NCBI GenBank assembly: GCA_008828725.1
Contig: MEHQ01003549.1
Location: forward strand, 92,084 to 156,083
From: Saccharina japonica
Taxonomy: Eukaryota; Sar; Phaeophyceae; Laminariales; Laminariaceae
Reading direction: 5' to 3'
Length of the DNA: 64,000 nucleotides
Part shown: piece after piece, positions 22,328 through 33,640 of the stretch
How positions within the stretch are numbered: the first letter of the stretch is position 1
Layout: every line of letters starts with the position of its first letter
Made by a program: the position numbers and the translations under genes
The notes under the pieces: generated by a model
Database searches by the model: none
Seen by the model: the letters and a program-made list of their open reading frames with translations, nothing else
What the model was told of the DNA's origin: nothing

Positions 22328-23241
22328 CAGTGATGTGAACCGAAAATGAAAATGGACTCGGTCGGTTTTTCGGTTTCTCACCGAAAAGTCGGTCGGTTTC
22401 GGTCGGTTTTCTATTTTAAACCGAAAAAAAACGAAACCGAAACCGAACATTTTCGGTCGGTTTTTCGGTCGGTTTCCCGACTAAACTACTAGCCAATTGG
22501 TCCACATTTCGAAGATTTCGGCGCGCATGTGTTGGCATAATGTGACGAGATGAGATCGTGGTGTGGTGTCAAGTGGCCCTCCTGCAGTACCTGCGTCTGC
22601 TGCGCCACACACGGTACAGGCCGACATGCATATTTATAATCTGCAGCCGACAATAGCTACATACAGGTACATGTAACAGCTGTTGCTACGTACAATAAAA
22701 AACAGTAGGATAGTATTATACGAGGGCACTGCTGATGTGTAGTCTCGATACCATGTATGATGTAATGATAGATGATAGATACATCTTGCAGCGTACAGCT
22801 ACGTCGTAACACCATCAAGAACGCTAGGTTGCTGAAGGGGGGGCTGTAAGTATACCCGCCTCTGCCTCCGGCTCAAGGTCAGAGTCAGCACTGCCGCCTG
22901 AACCGCAGATGGTTATCCTTCGCAGTCTCGCGACGCACTGCTGTACCGCTGTACCCTGTGCCCTGTGCGGCTGTGGTTGTCGCTGCTGGTGCGGGCTGTG
23001 TGCTATGTGCTGTGTGTCGTGTGTCCATGTCAATTTATAACGGGGTTTCCATGTAGATATGTAGGCGTTATTGATTTTCAAGACAGAAAAAAAAAACCGA
23101 CCGAAAAAAACCGAGTCAGTTTTTCGGTTTCGGTTTTTTCGGCAATAGAAAAACCGAAAAATAAAAGTCGGTTTTCGGTTTGGAAAAACCGAAATAAACC
23201 GACCGAAAAAACCGACTTTCGGTTATCGGTTCACATCACTG
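22328..23241. mobile_element. hAT-like non-autonomous element, 914 bp, family E
   Basis: Termini CAGTGATGTGAACCG and exact inverse CGGTTCACATCACTG; CAGTG fits the hAT terminal consensus YARNG. The 8-bp flanks are ACTACAAC on the left and ACTACAGT on the right (6 of 8 identical), consistent with a mutated hAT target duplication. Next to each terminus lie dense repeats of the TIR words (CCGAAAA, GGTCGGTTTTTCGGTT). The middle (22480-23060) is unrelated and carries CTG-rich and GTAC-rich patches. No transposase frame is present. Confidence 0.7.
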
Positions 23242-23534
23242 ACTACAGTACGTCGCCGGACCAGTGAATAAAAGTCAGCAGTATTTTTTCGTCTTTCCCT
23301 TGAACATTTCGGGTATAGACGGGCAATAATATTCACGGTCAAATACAAGTTTCTGGTTAATATGGCGCCCAACAGTTGTGTCCCCTTTTGAGATGGTCGA
23401 AGCCGGATACCTCGTAGTGCTTGAATACTATACAAGTACAGATATAAATTAGCCAAGGCCACGAAGCAGACATTTCTATCGATCTTTTCATTCATGGAAG
23501 CCTGAGAGCACCCCGCTACGAAGAGGCTTATTTG

Positions 23535-24165
23535 CAGGGTTCTTTACGGTGCGGTTTTTCCTATCGGTTCGGTGCGGTTAACGGGACCGAACCGCACCGA
23601 ACCGCACCGTAGAATGTTTGCCCTCTTGAAAACCGCACCGCACCGCACCGCACCGTAGGTTTTGCGATATCGGAAAACCGCACCGAACCGCACCGTAGGG
23701 TTCACAACATCTGAAAAAAACACCAAACCGCACCGTGGCATTCACGATCTCTGAAAAACGGACCGAACCGCACCGTCGGAAATATCACGGCACCGAACCG
23801 CACCGTAGGATTTTCAATATCTGAAAACCGCACCGAACCGCACCGTAAGATTCCCGATTTCTGAAAACCGCACCGAACCGCACCGTAGGATTTTCAATAT
23901 CTGAAAACCGCACCGAACCGCACCGAAAGATTCTTGATTTCTTAAAACCGCACCGAACCAAACCGTAGGAATGTCATAGAAACCGTACCGAACCGTGTGC
24001 ATCAAGATACGGTGCCAAAACCCGTTAGATCGGTAATTTACGGTGCGGATAACTTAAAACCGTATACAAACCGCGGTTCCATCGACCGCGAAACGGTGCT
24101 ATAGGGTCACGGTTTCGCACGGTTTATATCGATTTCTGCTCGGTTTCGTGTCAAAAGTGCTCCCC
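23535..24165. repeat. Left subterminal minisatellite of family D
   Basis: At least eight units of AAAACCGCACCGAACCGCACC then GTAGGATTTTCAATATCTG-like spacers, period about 38-60 bp. The unit contains the complement of the TIR core (TACGGTGCGGTT). From 24165 to 25788 no gene was recognised; a CACCACC/GGTGGTGG hairpin lies at 24890-24955. Confidence 0.8.
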
Positions 24166-25788
24166 GCTAGCTTGGTTGATCTTATGGTATTTCATTTTTT
24201 TTCTTTTTTGACGTCAAAATGGAAAAAAGTTTATTTATATACGTGGTATCTATGTATTATATAGTTCGTCTGATGCCCAAAAAACAATACTTTAATCAAG
24301 TGATATTTGATGCCCAATTTATCATAGCAACTTAGAGTGGAGCAAATGCAAATGCAAAAAAAAAAATTGTCCCACAAACGTTTAAAACGCACGCTTCTCT
24401 CTACGCCGGCATACCCGGCACCATCTTCTTACGTCGCAGGCTGGCACAATGTAGTACAACTCGTACGTGCGCCGTGCTTGTCGTCGTGGCCACAGCGATT
24501 CGCGGCTGCTCTGCGTACGGGTATTGCATAAGTGCGGTTACTACTTTTAATCTTTGTTGAGGTTGTATCGTTCATCCTCGCTCTGATCGTACTCGTATCG
24601 TATGATACGTACGTCGCCTTCTGTCACCGTACGCGACAAAAGCACCACTGCTTTAGAAACGGACGAGGCCTCTGAAGGCACCTAGATAACGCCCCCTCCT
24701 CCTACTTCTGCTCGTGTTCGAAGCCGTCCCGAGTTCGCGAAGCTTGGTCATGTCGCATGGCCTACTCACCAGGTACCACGGGTGGTCCTCGGGAAAACAA
24801 GCATACGTATTCCACGCCATACTAGGTACTAGGTACGAGCAGGTACCAGAGATCACCAACAACCATCATCAAATCAAGCACCGCCACCAATACCACACCA
24901 CCAGCTGAGCACCAGCACAAGCAGAAACGTGCCGCTGTTGATGGTGGTGGTGGTGGCTGTGTTTGCTGGTTTTGGTTTTTAAAAAAAATCTCGATCACTC
25001 TGCGACGCAAGAAAAAGACGATTTCTGCGAATGCGGCGCAATAAGGTGATACCCAGGATACCATGTATCATACCAGGCTAGACGGTGCCGCGAGACACCA
25101 TAGCTCTTCGACGACACATCACGTTCAGAGCCATGCCCAGGTGACATGCTCACGTGTCAGTCTCGCGAAGCCTGCATCATGCCGTAATCATGCTGTCTGT
25201 GCACGCACGTACGTAAATAAATAACCCTAACTTAGTCTTGTTGCGTATGTTTTCAAAAATGTAAGCGTACATGATTCCAATCTGTCTTGTCCGTTCACGG
25301 AACAGCAAAGTACCGCCTTGCGGTTTTTTGTTTTGCGCAATCCTCCCGTGCGGTGCTGTGCGACTTCTTCTCTTGAATTTTATTTCATTGTACGTACTTA
25401 CAGTGTGCCTGCTGTATAACGTACATACAATGTGCCTGCTGTATATACGTACGCAGAGTACGCAGTATTTGTGCACTATTTATCTATTTATAGTTTTCAC
25501 GAAAAACTCGGCCAAAAACTCGGTATGCATGCATGCACGAGTCAAACGATCCCGATCATCAGCACAGCCACAGTCTCGCGAGGGATTTCGGAAGGCCCTT
25601 TCGCTATGACCGCGAGACAACCGACAACAAACAAACAACGTGCTGTCAGAAACAGCCAGCCCCCCCCTGTCCCCCCTGGCCACATCTACGAGTGTTATAA
25701 ATATGTTTTCCATAAAAAAACCCGGAATGATTCGGAGTCAATCCCCCTCGTTTTTATTTCCTTATCCATTTGTACTACTGTTAAGAAC

Positions 25789-26535
25789 CACAGATGCTCC
25801 GAGTATACTCGATACTCCGAGTATCGAGTATTTTTCGTACTCCGAGTACTGAGAGTATTAGAGTAACTGGTGGCCTGAACACTCGGAGTACTTGGGGTAT
25901 CAGCAGTACTGAAGGCCCAAATACTCCGAGTACTGGGAGTATAAGCAGTAATTATACTCGAGTACAATCAGTACTCGGAGTAACAACATCAAAATTACTC
26001 GGAGTACTCCGAGTATCGAGAGTATTGGACACCGAAATACTGCGAGTGCACAAAGTACCTGACGTATTTTCTCGAAAATACTCTAATATTACTCCGAGGT
26101 AATGGGAGCATCTGTGAATTTTGAAATGCTATAAACACCAGTCACATGACTCCCAGAACCTGGGAGGAATGACGGTCGAGTCTTTCAAATGATGCAAAGA
26201 TGCTCCTAACGTACTTCACACTCCGAGTATACTCCGAGTATCGAGTACATTTCGTACTCATATTAGAGTAGTACTGGCAGCCTGAACACTCGGAGTTCTT
26301 GAAGTATGAGCAGTACGGAAGCCCCAAATACTCGGAGTACAAGGAGTATGCGCAGTATCGGACCCCGAAATACTCGGAGTACACGCAGTATCGAGAGTGT
26401 TCGTACCCGAAATACTCCGAGCACGAGCAGTATGCCGGAGTATCGACCCCCGAAATACTCCGAGTACACGAAGTACGTGAAGTATTTTTTCTCCAATACT
26501 CCTTACTTTACTTCAAGGTACTCGGAGCATCTGTG
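25789..26535. mobile_element. Foldback element built of TACTCCGAGTA repeats
   Basis: Outer ends CCACAGATGCTCCGAGTA and its inverse TACTCGGAGCATCTGTGG. Two internal ends (GGGAGCATCTGTG at about 26106 and AAAGATGCTCC at about 26205) face each other across a 90-bp centre. Both arms consist of degenerate palindromic units TACTCGGAGTACTCCGAGTA. No target duplication was found. No reading frame is conserved. Confidence 0.75.
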
Positions 26536-26569
26536 GAATCTTCCAAGGTTAGGTTCTGTAGGGTACCTA

Positions 26570-26960
26570 CAGAACCATACCCGGGGTATTTACCCGGGAA
26601 ATACCCTACAGAGAACTTCTGTGAGTTCTGTAAGGGTTTTATACCCGTACCCGGAACTTCTGTAAGTTCTGTACCACCTTCATACCCTACAGAGAACTTC
26701 TGTAAGTTCTGTACTCCCCGTTTCACAATACCCGGGGTACCGGTACAACGTGTTTGTACCTGCCCGGAACTTCTGTGAGTTCTGTACGCCCGTGCCACAA
26801 TACCCGGAACTTCTGTGAGTTCTATAAGGGTTTTGCCCTAACCCGGAACTTCTGTAAGTTCTGTAAGACATCCATACCCGTACCCGGAACTTCTATAAGT
26901 TCTGTAACACCTTGGGCACAATACCCCGGGTAAGGGTATTCCCTCGGCACAATACCCTGT
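26570..26960. repeat. Left subterminal minisatellite of family B
   Basis: Units such as AACTTCTGTAAGTTCTGTA separated by ACCCGTACCCGG and CCACAATACCCGG. The arms TTCTGT...ACAGAA are echoed in the TIR (GGTTCTGTAGGG). Confidence 0.8.
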
Positions 26961-26991
26961 GTGCCGGTACAGATTAGGGTATCGTTGAGAA

Positions 26992-27142
26992 TGTCAGGAG
27001 ACGGTCAGTCGAGGGAAAATAGGCATCGGTCAAGGGTGTGGATTCGAGTGTTCCACACTAAAACCTAGTATTTTGGCGTCAGTCAAGGATAAAGAATGAA
27101 AAATTGCCGTCAGTCAAGGGGTGAAAGTGCCGTCTCCTGACA
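26992..27142. mobile_element. 151-bp TIR element (MITE)
   Basis: Ends TGTCAGGAGACGG and exact inverse CCGTCTCCTGACA. The interior repeats CGTCAGTCAAGG three times with variations (27010, 27077, 27107). No convincing target duplication is visible next to the ends. It sits inside the family B element. Confidence 0.7.
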
Positions 27143-27330
27143 TATTTTGAGGAGTGACAGGGGCGTAAAAAAAAAGAGAAAACGACACCACACACGTAGG
27201 AAGATCAGAATGAAAAACAAACCCGACCGCTGTGATCACAGGACGAAATGAGCGAAAACCATTTCTTTTTCGTTTTTTATTCCTTTTTAACTTGGTTTTA
27301 GAGACCCCCCATATTTTTTTATCGCTGATG

Positions 27331-27400
27331 GGGGGGGGGGGGGGGCGTACTCATTTGTTTGCTTAGCTAAGCATTTGAGCCATTGACCCACGCAATCCCT
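27331..27400. repeat. G-tract with flanking direct repeat, left copy
   Basis: A run of G (about 15) preceded by ATCGCTGAT and followed by ACTCATTTGTTTGCTTAG then CCATTGACCCACGCAATCCC. A related series, ATCGCTGATGGGGGGG at 30432 and ATCATTTGTTGCTTGCCTTA plus CCATTGACCACGCATCCC at 30548-30595, lies on the other side of the LINE. These direct repeats bracket the LINE-derived segment. Confidence 0.7.
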
Positions 27401-27419
27401 TCGCAATGACGGAGCACCG

Positions 27420-30400
27420 TTCCTACTTCCTAATTAGAGAGCACGGCTTCCAACATTTTGGGCGCTCATTACGTTGCTGTTCCGATATATTAACAGAGAA
27501 ACCTTTTGGCTAATCTTATCCCCTTCCTGCTTCGCCGCCTGTGGCCACCATCTATCTCCTAAGATAGCGATCGTTTTCTCCGGCTACTATTTAGTGTACC
27601 AAACTGCTCCATGTCACACTCGTGCTATTTTCCTCAATACTCCTCCTCTAGCACATCCTTTCCTCCTTGTACCTTTCAGACGATTCTCCAACTTATGTGA
27701 ACCTACTCTCTATGGCTTTCAGCCACATGGCACATACTGTGCCCTCTCCTTCTCCTCCCTCGCCGGCTACTTTGGTATACCTCCTTCTTCTTCTCAGGCA
27801 GGTCCAGGTCCCCCTACACGAAAATCGCAGTTTTCAGCTTTTTCGCGAAAGCGCGTGCCATTGCGGCCGTGCAGATGACCTTTTCAATTCCCAATTCCCT
27901 TCTCTCAACCCCCCGTACTCTCTAAAGTGTTTCTTCCCCTTCCACCTTTCTTTCTCTCAGTGCTAGGCCTTTCCAATTCTTTTCTACGCTATTCTATTCA
28001 CTTCTGTCTTTGTAATCCGCTAAAATTCTCTTTATGGCCAGCCCGTCTCTTTATTGGTTTCCTATTTCCTTCCATAACTTTCATCACTACCGCTTACCCA
28101 CCTTAATTCCAGCTCGCCCTCTGTGCGTTTAACTTTCTCCCATATCAGCTTGTAATCGGCGTATGGCTGGCAACCTCGTTAATTTGCGCATGCTTCTTTA
28201 CTTTATATTGCCCATTCTAACTTACGCACAGCTCTCTATTTGTCTCTAAAGTGGGTACATTCCCAGTTCTTGCTCTCAAATACTTTCTTACTTCGTCTCG
28301 TACTGAGCATTACCTTAGTACTGTTTTTAGCTGCTGCTCATCTGTACTGTTTCCAGCTGCTTTTACCGAGGGCTTCGCCGTTCCCTTCCCTATACTTCTC
28401 ACTGCATATTCTAGCTTTGTACAAATCACATTCATCAGTATACATCCTCTTATTCTAAGTGTCAAGCGTGGAGTCTGTTTATGGACTGCTTTCGCATCTT
28501 GCTAGCGTGCTGCCTTACCCTTGCCTATTATTTTATTTATGTGTGCAATCCCCAAGAGCAATCTTTTGAGATTTCTACAGGCGCCAAAGCGTACGTATAC
28601 TGCGTCTACGATCCGGTAATTCAAATCATCTTCTCCCCACTTCCACTTACAAGTTTACCGGACTCTCCCTTATCTTGTCGTTAACATACAACCTATACTG
28701 CGGCACTTTTTTACGTTCGCCGGTTCACTCTCCCACTTCCTGCTGTACTCGCATTGCCCTTCTTTCTCTATTTGTTTCGTGCAGTCCTTCGGGTTTCTGA
28801 ATATCCAACGAATATCACTCAGTGTCAAACATCAATCCCAGACACCCAGTATCTTCCCCCACGCGTGACTCCCCTGCGGATGCCTGCTTCTACTGCCAAA
28901 CTATCATGTCGATAGTTATTTTACCTTGAATAGGTTTGAGGTGCATACGTACATCCCTGGTGCAACTCCTTAGTAGGTATCTTACGTTATTCGATAATTT
29001 CTTCCCGTCCACAATCACAGTCTACGGCACTCTTCGCACATTCCGTCATTCTCTTCATCCATTCTCCACACAACTTTCTCTGTATCCCTATTTCCCACAA
29101 CTTTTTCCACAGCTCCAATTTTCTCCATACTGTAATCGTAGGCCTCTCTGTACCATCTAAGAAGAAACAAGTACGTTGTTTAGCCCGTCGTCTTCTTTCG
29201 CTTGCCTTGGATTATCTTACCTAATGCGTGTAACCACCATGAATCGATCGCAGCTTACGGTTTGGCGCCTAAATCCTGGCTTGCCCTCTTCGCTAATGCT
29301 ATTTCTTCCTTCTTCCATCATTGTTCCCCATTCTGATTGTTTCCCAAATCTACAGAACGTTTTACCCTACAGTGCTTAGTAGGCGTTATTTCCCTTATTA
29401 GTTACACCGTGTCAGCACTTGTCTCCTTTTCTTAAACAAGTTTACTACTACTCCTTCTCTCCATCTCTTAGAGGTCGTAACTCGGTATTTCCCATATTCC
29501 AGTTAACAACTTTAACTCATACATGGTTAAGCATTCCTCTCACCCCGTAACATTCATAAATTCATTAAACTATTGGTCAATGCCCTCCTGCTGCTTTCTA
29601 ATCTTAAGTTTTAGCTACACACTTCTTAACTTCTTCTCTTGTGAACTCTCCCGTTAACGCCTACTCTGAACCACTTCTGACTTCCTGTTCTGATGCATCT
29701 ACGTTCGCCGTCCGCCCACGGTTGATATCCTTTCTCAAATTCTTTGTCGAACAGTTTCGTTGTGTTGTGGGGCGTCCCTAGCTTGCGTAATGCTCTACAA
29801 GTACTTCCCTTTTCCCTTCGAATACTAACATTTTACCGTTCTGTTGGCTTAATGTAGCTATCCCGTATCTGCCTTCCTGCTTGTTTTGCCTAGTATCCCT
29901 TTTATCCCTACCTCACATCTGCTTCATCGCGCATCAGAAGTCTTTCATGTCGTTTTAGTAACTACGTCTTTCGCATAGGTCCCTTTTTACTAACACACCT
30001 TTTTTCACTTTATTTTCTAGCAATACCCATATCCTCCCACATTCTGACGTAAGTTTTGCATCGATGGCGTATGTTGGCGTGTGGCCTTCTCCTTACTCCT
30101 ATAGCCTCTTTTTATCTCGTCATCCCACCATTGTTAAACTGCTCTGTTTGCATAATGATCAAACTTCTTTCCTTTACTTACTTTGCGTGTGGTCTTAGAC
30201 CAATTTCTCCCATGCCTTCTTTATCCTCGCTCCATGCATTATCTCTCCTTATATTCGTTCTTTGTGGTCGTACGCTATGCTTTCTAGAGCAGATCGGAAA
30301 ATGCTCTGTGCATTTTTAGTCATCTCTTGCTTGAACTCTTCCCGTTTTTCCTTTACTTCTAAGTTTATTCTTTCGCCCATGCTGTACAATTTACCTACGG

Positions 30401-30430
30401 CGCCTTTTTTGATAACTCTCGTCTGCTATA
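27420..30430 (-). pseudogene. Decayed LINE retrotransposon (APE-RT linker and RT domain)
   Basis: The plus strand is pyrimidine-rich with no long frames. Read on minus with frame changes, LINE landmarks appear in the right order. A QWWDDEIKRGYRSKEKATR linker lies at 30103-30130, the WW...E...R pattern found between endonuclease and RT. A HYA...LGTP...FDKEFEKG region follows at 29730-29810, and RT block KRWREGVVVNLFKK then RLLSTVG at 29428-29469 and 29364-29382 (L1-like W-eg-vv-l-KKG ... ItLLstvgK). HQGCTYAP lies at 28939-28962 (RQGCPLSP block). Near 28800 a box reads LSDI where Y/F-A-D-D should be, so it is catalytically dead. Upstream sequence KGAVGKLYSMGERINLEVKE may be the region before the linker; no APE domain remains. 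Confidence 0.7.
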
Positions 30431-30524
30431 TCGCTGATGGGGGGGGATAATTAAAAAAAAAAACTTGACTTATTGTTTTCTGCGGATCACAACGCAGTCC
30501 GGTTCTTCCATCCAATATAGCGGG

Positions 30525-30640
30525 GGGGGGGGGGGGAGGGGGAGGGGTATCATTTGTTGCTTGCCTTAGTCATTTGACCATTGACCACGCATCCCTTTCG
30601 AGGTAGGGGGGGAGGGGGGGGGGGGGTGTCGTAACTTTTA
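30525..30640. repeat. G-tracts with flanking direct repeat, right copy
   Basis: Three G-rich tracts (30522-30545, about 30606-30628, plus the short one at 30440), with the ATCATTTG...CCATTGACCACGCATCCC phrase between them, match the left copy at 27331-27400. The remainder to 31040 shows no gene. Confidence 0.7.
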
Positions 30641-31049
30641 TTTTCGTGCGCGCTTGGGAGTGATGTATGGCATTCTGAACGTCATGTCTCATCAGTGACA
30701 CACACCAAAAACGAAATTACGAAATTAAATTACATTGTACAACCCACCTCGCTCAAAACCACACATGAACCGAGCACACAAGTACGTGGATTTTAATTTG
30801 TGGGGGTAAATCTATGACCGCGGAAGTCATTCACATGAAGTTGGAACGGTCCCTACCGTGAAAAACGTGAAAGACAGCTATAACAGAAATTAGCTACAAT
30901 GGTACATGCATGATATATACGCGTTAGTACCGGTATAGCTGTGTCATGTTTGAAGTACACCAATCGCAGTATTTCGGAATGCATTTTATGTATATTTTTT
31001 TAGGAGTACTTCGCAGTTTTTTCGCCCCCTTGTGGCGGGTATTTACCTA

Positions 31050-31630
31050 TCACCGGAACTTCTCCAAGTTCTGTACGCCCGTGCCTCAATCGGAACTTCT
31101 GTGAGTTCTGTACGCCCGGGCCACAATCGGAACTTCTGTGAGTTCTGTACGCCCGTTCCACAATAAATACCCGGAACTTCTGTAAGTTCTGTACGCCCGT
31201 GTCACAATACCTGGAATTTTTGTGAGTTCTGTGCGACCTTCATACCCGTACCCGGAACTTCTGTAAGTTCTGTGCGACCGAGCCACAATACCCGGGGTAC
31301 CGGTACAACGTGTTTATACCTGCCTGGAGCTTCTGTGAGTTCTGTACGCCCGTGCCACAATACCCGGAACTTCTGTGAGTTCTGTAAGGGTTTTATACCC
31401 GTACCCGGAACTTCTGTAAGTTCTGTACGACCTTCATACCCTACAGAGAACTTCTGTAAGTTCTGTACTCCCCGTTTCACAATACCCGGGGTACCGGTAC
31501 AACGTGTTTGTACCTGCCCGGAAGTTCTGTGAGTTCTGTATGCCCGGGCCACAATACCCGGAACTTCTGTGAGTTCTGTAAGGGTTTCATACCCTAACCC
31601 GGAATTTCTGTAAGTTCTGTAAGACACCCA
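31050..31630. repeat. Right subterminal minisatellite of family B
   Basis: About ten units of CGGAACTTCTGTGAGTTCTG then TACGCCCGTGCCACAATACC-like spacers. Several spans (for example CGGGGTACCGGTACAACGTG) are shared almost exactly with 26735-26770 in the left array, showing the two arrays come from the same array or convert each other. Confidence 0.8.
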
Positions 31631-32151
31631 TACCCTGACCCTAAATCCACAAACCCTACAGAACCTGACCTTGGAATCTTCGTCATCATTTTGATTCCAA
31701 TTGTATTCCTATTATTGTTAATTTGAGCCTCTATCATCTCCTTTACTACTTGCTTCAATGGCCCTACCGCCGTGGGGGCGGGAGGGCCTCTTATTCCCTA
31801 CCAGGTAGTATTTATATATTCGGAGTATATATGTACGTATTTCATATTTCATATTAATTTAGTATTAAAAATGATTTCTTTTTTATCAGCTGATCTATAT
31901 ATTTAATATAAATTATCCGAAAAAATATTGAAATTGGATATCAGTAAAAACTGCATAATACTAAAGTACCAAAAAAGAGAAAATGCACAAATATACATTT
32001 ACACATATACACAAATACGCAAAAACACAGGGAACACGGAAATGCGTGCCAAAGCGTGCACGCCAGCAAAGCTATTTTGCCACACATCGCCACATCCCAC
32101 CGCCGACACCACCACACCGGGGCGTAAAAAGCTACTACCGGTACGGAACTT

Positions 32152-32444
32152 GTGGATGCGCAGCCTTCCCCAGCCGAAGAGGTGCAAGCTACAAGCACAT
32201 CCGGTCCGCAGCCCGCAGCCGGTGCCCCGGAGCCCACAGACCAGTCAATGCTGTGCAGTCCGCAGCTGGTCAGCAGTCGGCCGCCTGTGCAGCTTTCCCC
32301 ACCCTGCCGTCGGTTCTACCCGGTATGCTGGGGCCTGCAATATCGGAAGCCGCCGCGACATGCCCTTCTCCGGCCGCGACGGCGTTACTAGTCGGCACAG
32401 TTCGTCGTAAAATAGTCGACGTTGCAGAGGAAGCCTGGGGCTAG
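32152..32444 (+). pseudogene. Ala/Pro/Ser-rich coding-like stretch with one frame change
   Basis: A G+C-rich island in A/T-rich DNA. One frame reads MDAQPSPAEEVQATSTSGPQ up to about 32250. The plausible sequence then continues in the next frame as AGQQSAACAAFPTLPSVLPG and ends GTVRRKIVDVAEEAWG before TAG at 32442. No domain is recognised. It lies in the own interior of the family D element, so it could be cargo of that element or a gene fragment. A single-base sequencing error would also explain the frame change. Confidence 0.3.
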
Positions 32445-32504
32445 GTCTCCCCTGTGTGGTAGTTATTGCTCTCTTCACTTTGCGTAAAAAATAAGCAATA
32501 TATA

Positions 32505-33172
32505 TGTACCTTGCACGAAAACCGTACCAACCCGCGGGTTTTCCGGTTTTTTCATACCATGCCTGTAGCGGTTTCGTTAGAGCAGTAGTGCCCCGAGAAA
32601 AAGGGCAAAGAATCCTACGAAACCGCGGTTTTGTACGGTTTATTCATACGGTGCACCGTGTAGAACAGCGGTTTTGGACGGTTTCCCCTACGGGATTGGA
32701 ACCGCACCGTAGAAAAACCCGTTCAACGGGGAACCGCAACGGACCGCACCATAGGATGTATCACAGCACCGAACCGCACCGTAGGATTTGCTAAATCTAA
32801 AAAACCGCACCGAACCGCACCGTAGGATGCATGAAAAAACCCAACCGCACCGTTGCATTTACGATTTCAGAAAACCGCACCGAACCGCACCGTAGGATTC
32901 CTGATTTATGAAAACCACATCAAACCGCACCGTAGGATGCATGAAAAAACCGATCCGCACCGTTACATTTACGATTTCGGAAAACCGCACCGAACCGCAC
33001 CGTAGGATGCACGAAAAAAACGAACCGCACCGTAGCATTTACAGTATCGGATAACCGCACCGAACCGTACCGCAAGATTTCGGCTTTCTGGAGACCGCAC
33101 CGAACCGGACTGTAGGATTTTCGAAAAAAAAAAACCGCACCGTGCACGGACGGTTAACCGTAAAGAACCCTG
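32505..33172. repeat. Right subterminal minisatellite of family D
   Basis: Units of ACCGCACCGAACCGCACCGT then AGGATGCATGAAAAAAC-like spacers, in the same orientation as the left array, ending at the TIR ACCGTAAAGAACCCTG. The inner edge near 32505-32650 (GAAACCGCGGTTTTGTACGG) resembles, in inverse, the inner edge of the left array near 24050-24130. Confidence 0.8.
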
Positions 33173-33576
33173 CTTATTAGGCTGTGGGCAAAATACAGCC
33201 TCATTATAATTCCAAGTCGACTAGATACGCTGTGGTTCCAAATTGCTTCTGCCCGAAATCTTGTAGGTGAAGTACCAATTGATATACAGGGAACAGGTAC
33301 TAAAGGCTACTACAGTAGGTACCAGGTATGACATAGGGCCTTACAGTACCGTTTATAGCGAAACCATACTACAATGTCGTGGTTTGTATAATATTGCAGC
33401 CGATCATGTCTTTATTTTTGCCCCGTTCTCTTTCACAAAACGTTCCTATGGGTTAGTATGACTGGGGGTCGGTCTATAGGGCATAGTTGGGATTTTCTAG
33501 TTGTTAAAAAAAAAAAATCAACTCAGAATGACAGAACCAGCGCCTTGTCAAATGCTCAGAAAGGAAATCACGTACA

Positions 33577-33640
33577 GCATTCTATACCATAATTAGTGAT
33601 GTGGAGAAGCATTCTATACCATAATTAGTGATGTGGAGAA
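33577..33640. repeat. Exact 32-bp tandem duplication
   Basis: GCATTCTATACCATAATTAG then TGATGTGGAGAA occurs twice head to tail with no difference. Identity implies a recent event or a sequencing/assembly duplication. It lies at the start of the Ulp1-like open frame. 33181-33576 contains no feature that I recognise. Confidence 0.9.

Larger units (their letters stand above)
26544..31673. mobile_element. hAT-like element with exact 8-bp target duplication, family B
   Basis: Left terminus CAAGGTTAGGTTCTGTAGGG, right terminus the inverse of CAAGGTCAGGTTCTGTAGGG (one mismatch). CAAGG fits YARNG. Both sides carry the 8-bp sequence GAATCTTC (26536-26543 and 31674-31681), an exact hAT-type target duplication. 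Inside each end is a minisatellite of CCGGAACTTCTGTGAGTTCT units (26570-26960; 31050-31630) in the same orientation. The middle is occupied by a 151-bp MITE and a decayed LINE, so the element itself is probably about 1.5-2 kb. It inserted next to the right end of the foldback element at 25789-26535 and within family D, giving a clear relative order of insertions. Confidence 0.8.
23535..33172. mobile_element. Candidate 9.6-kb composite hAT-like element, family D
   Basis: Left terminus CAGGGTTCTTTACGGT and right terminus ACCGTAAAGAACCCTG are exact inverses and fit YARNG. Flanks are CTTATTTG on the left (23527-23534) and CTTATTAG on the right (33173-33180), 7 of 8 identical. Both ends carry a minisatellite of ACCGAACCGCACCGTAGGAT units (23570-24000 and 32690-33150) in the same orientation. 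The interior is mostly later insertions: the foldback element at 25789-26535 and the family B element at 26544-31673. Own interior sequence is therefore about 24165-25788 and 31682-32500, with one G+C-rich open stretch near 32150-32444 and no recognised transposase. The alternative is two shorter elements in opposite orientation; the near-matching outer flanks favour one. Confidence 0.55.

Noticed and set aside
27331..30628. Telomeric or rDNA origin of the long G-runs
   Set aside because: The runs are pure G with no telomere-type unit, and the flanks are transposon-derived; no rRNA sequence was recognised.
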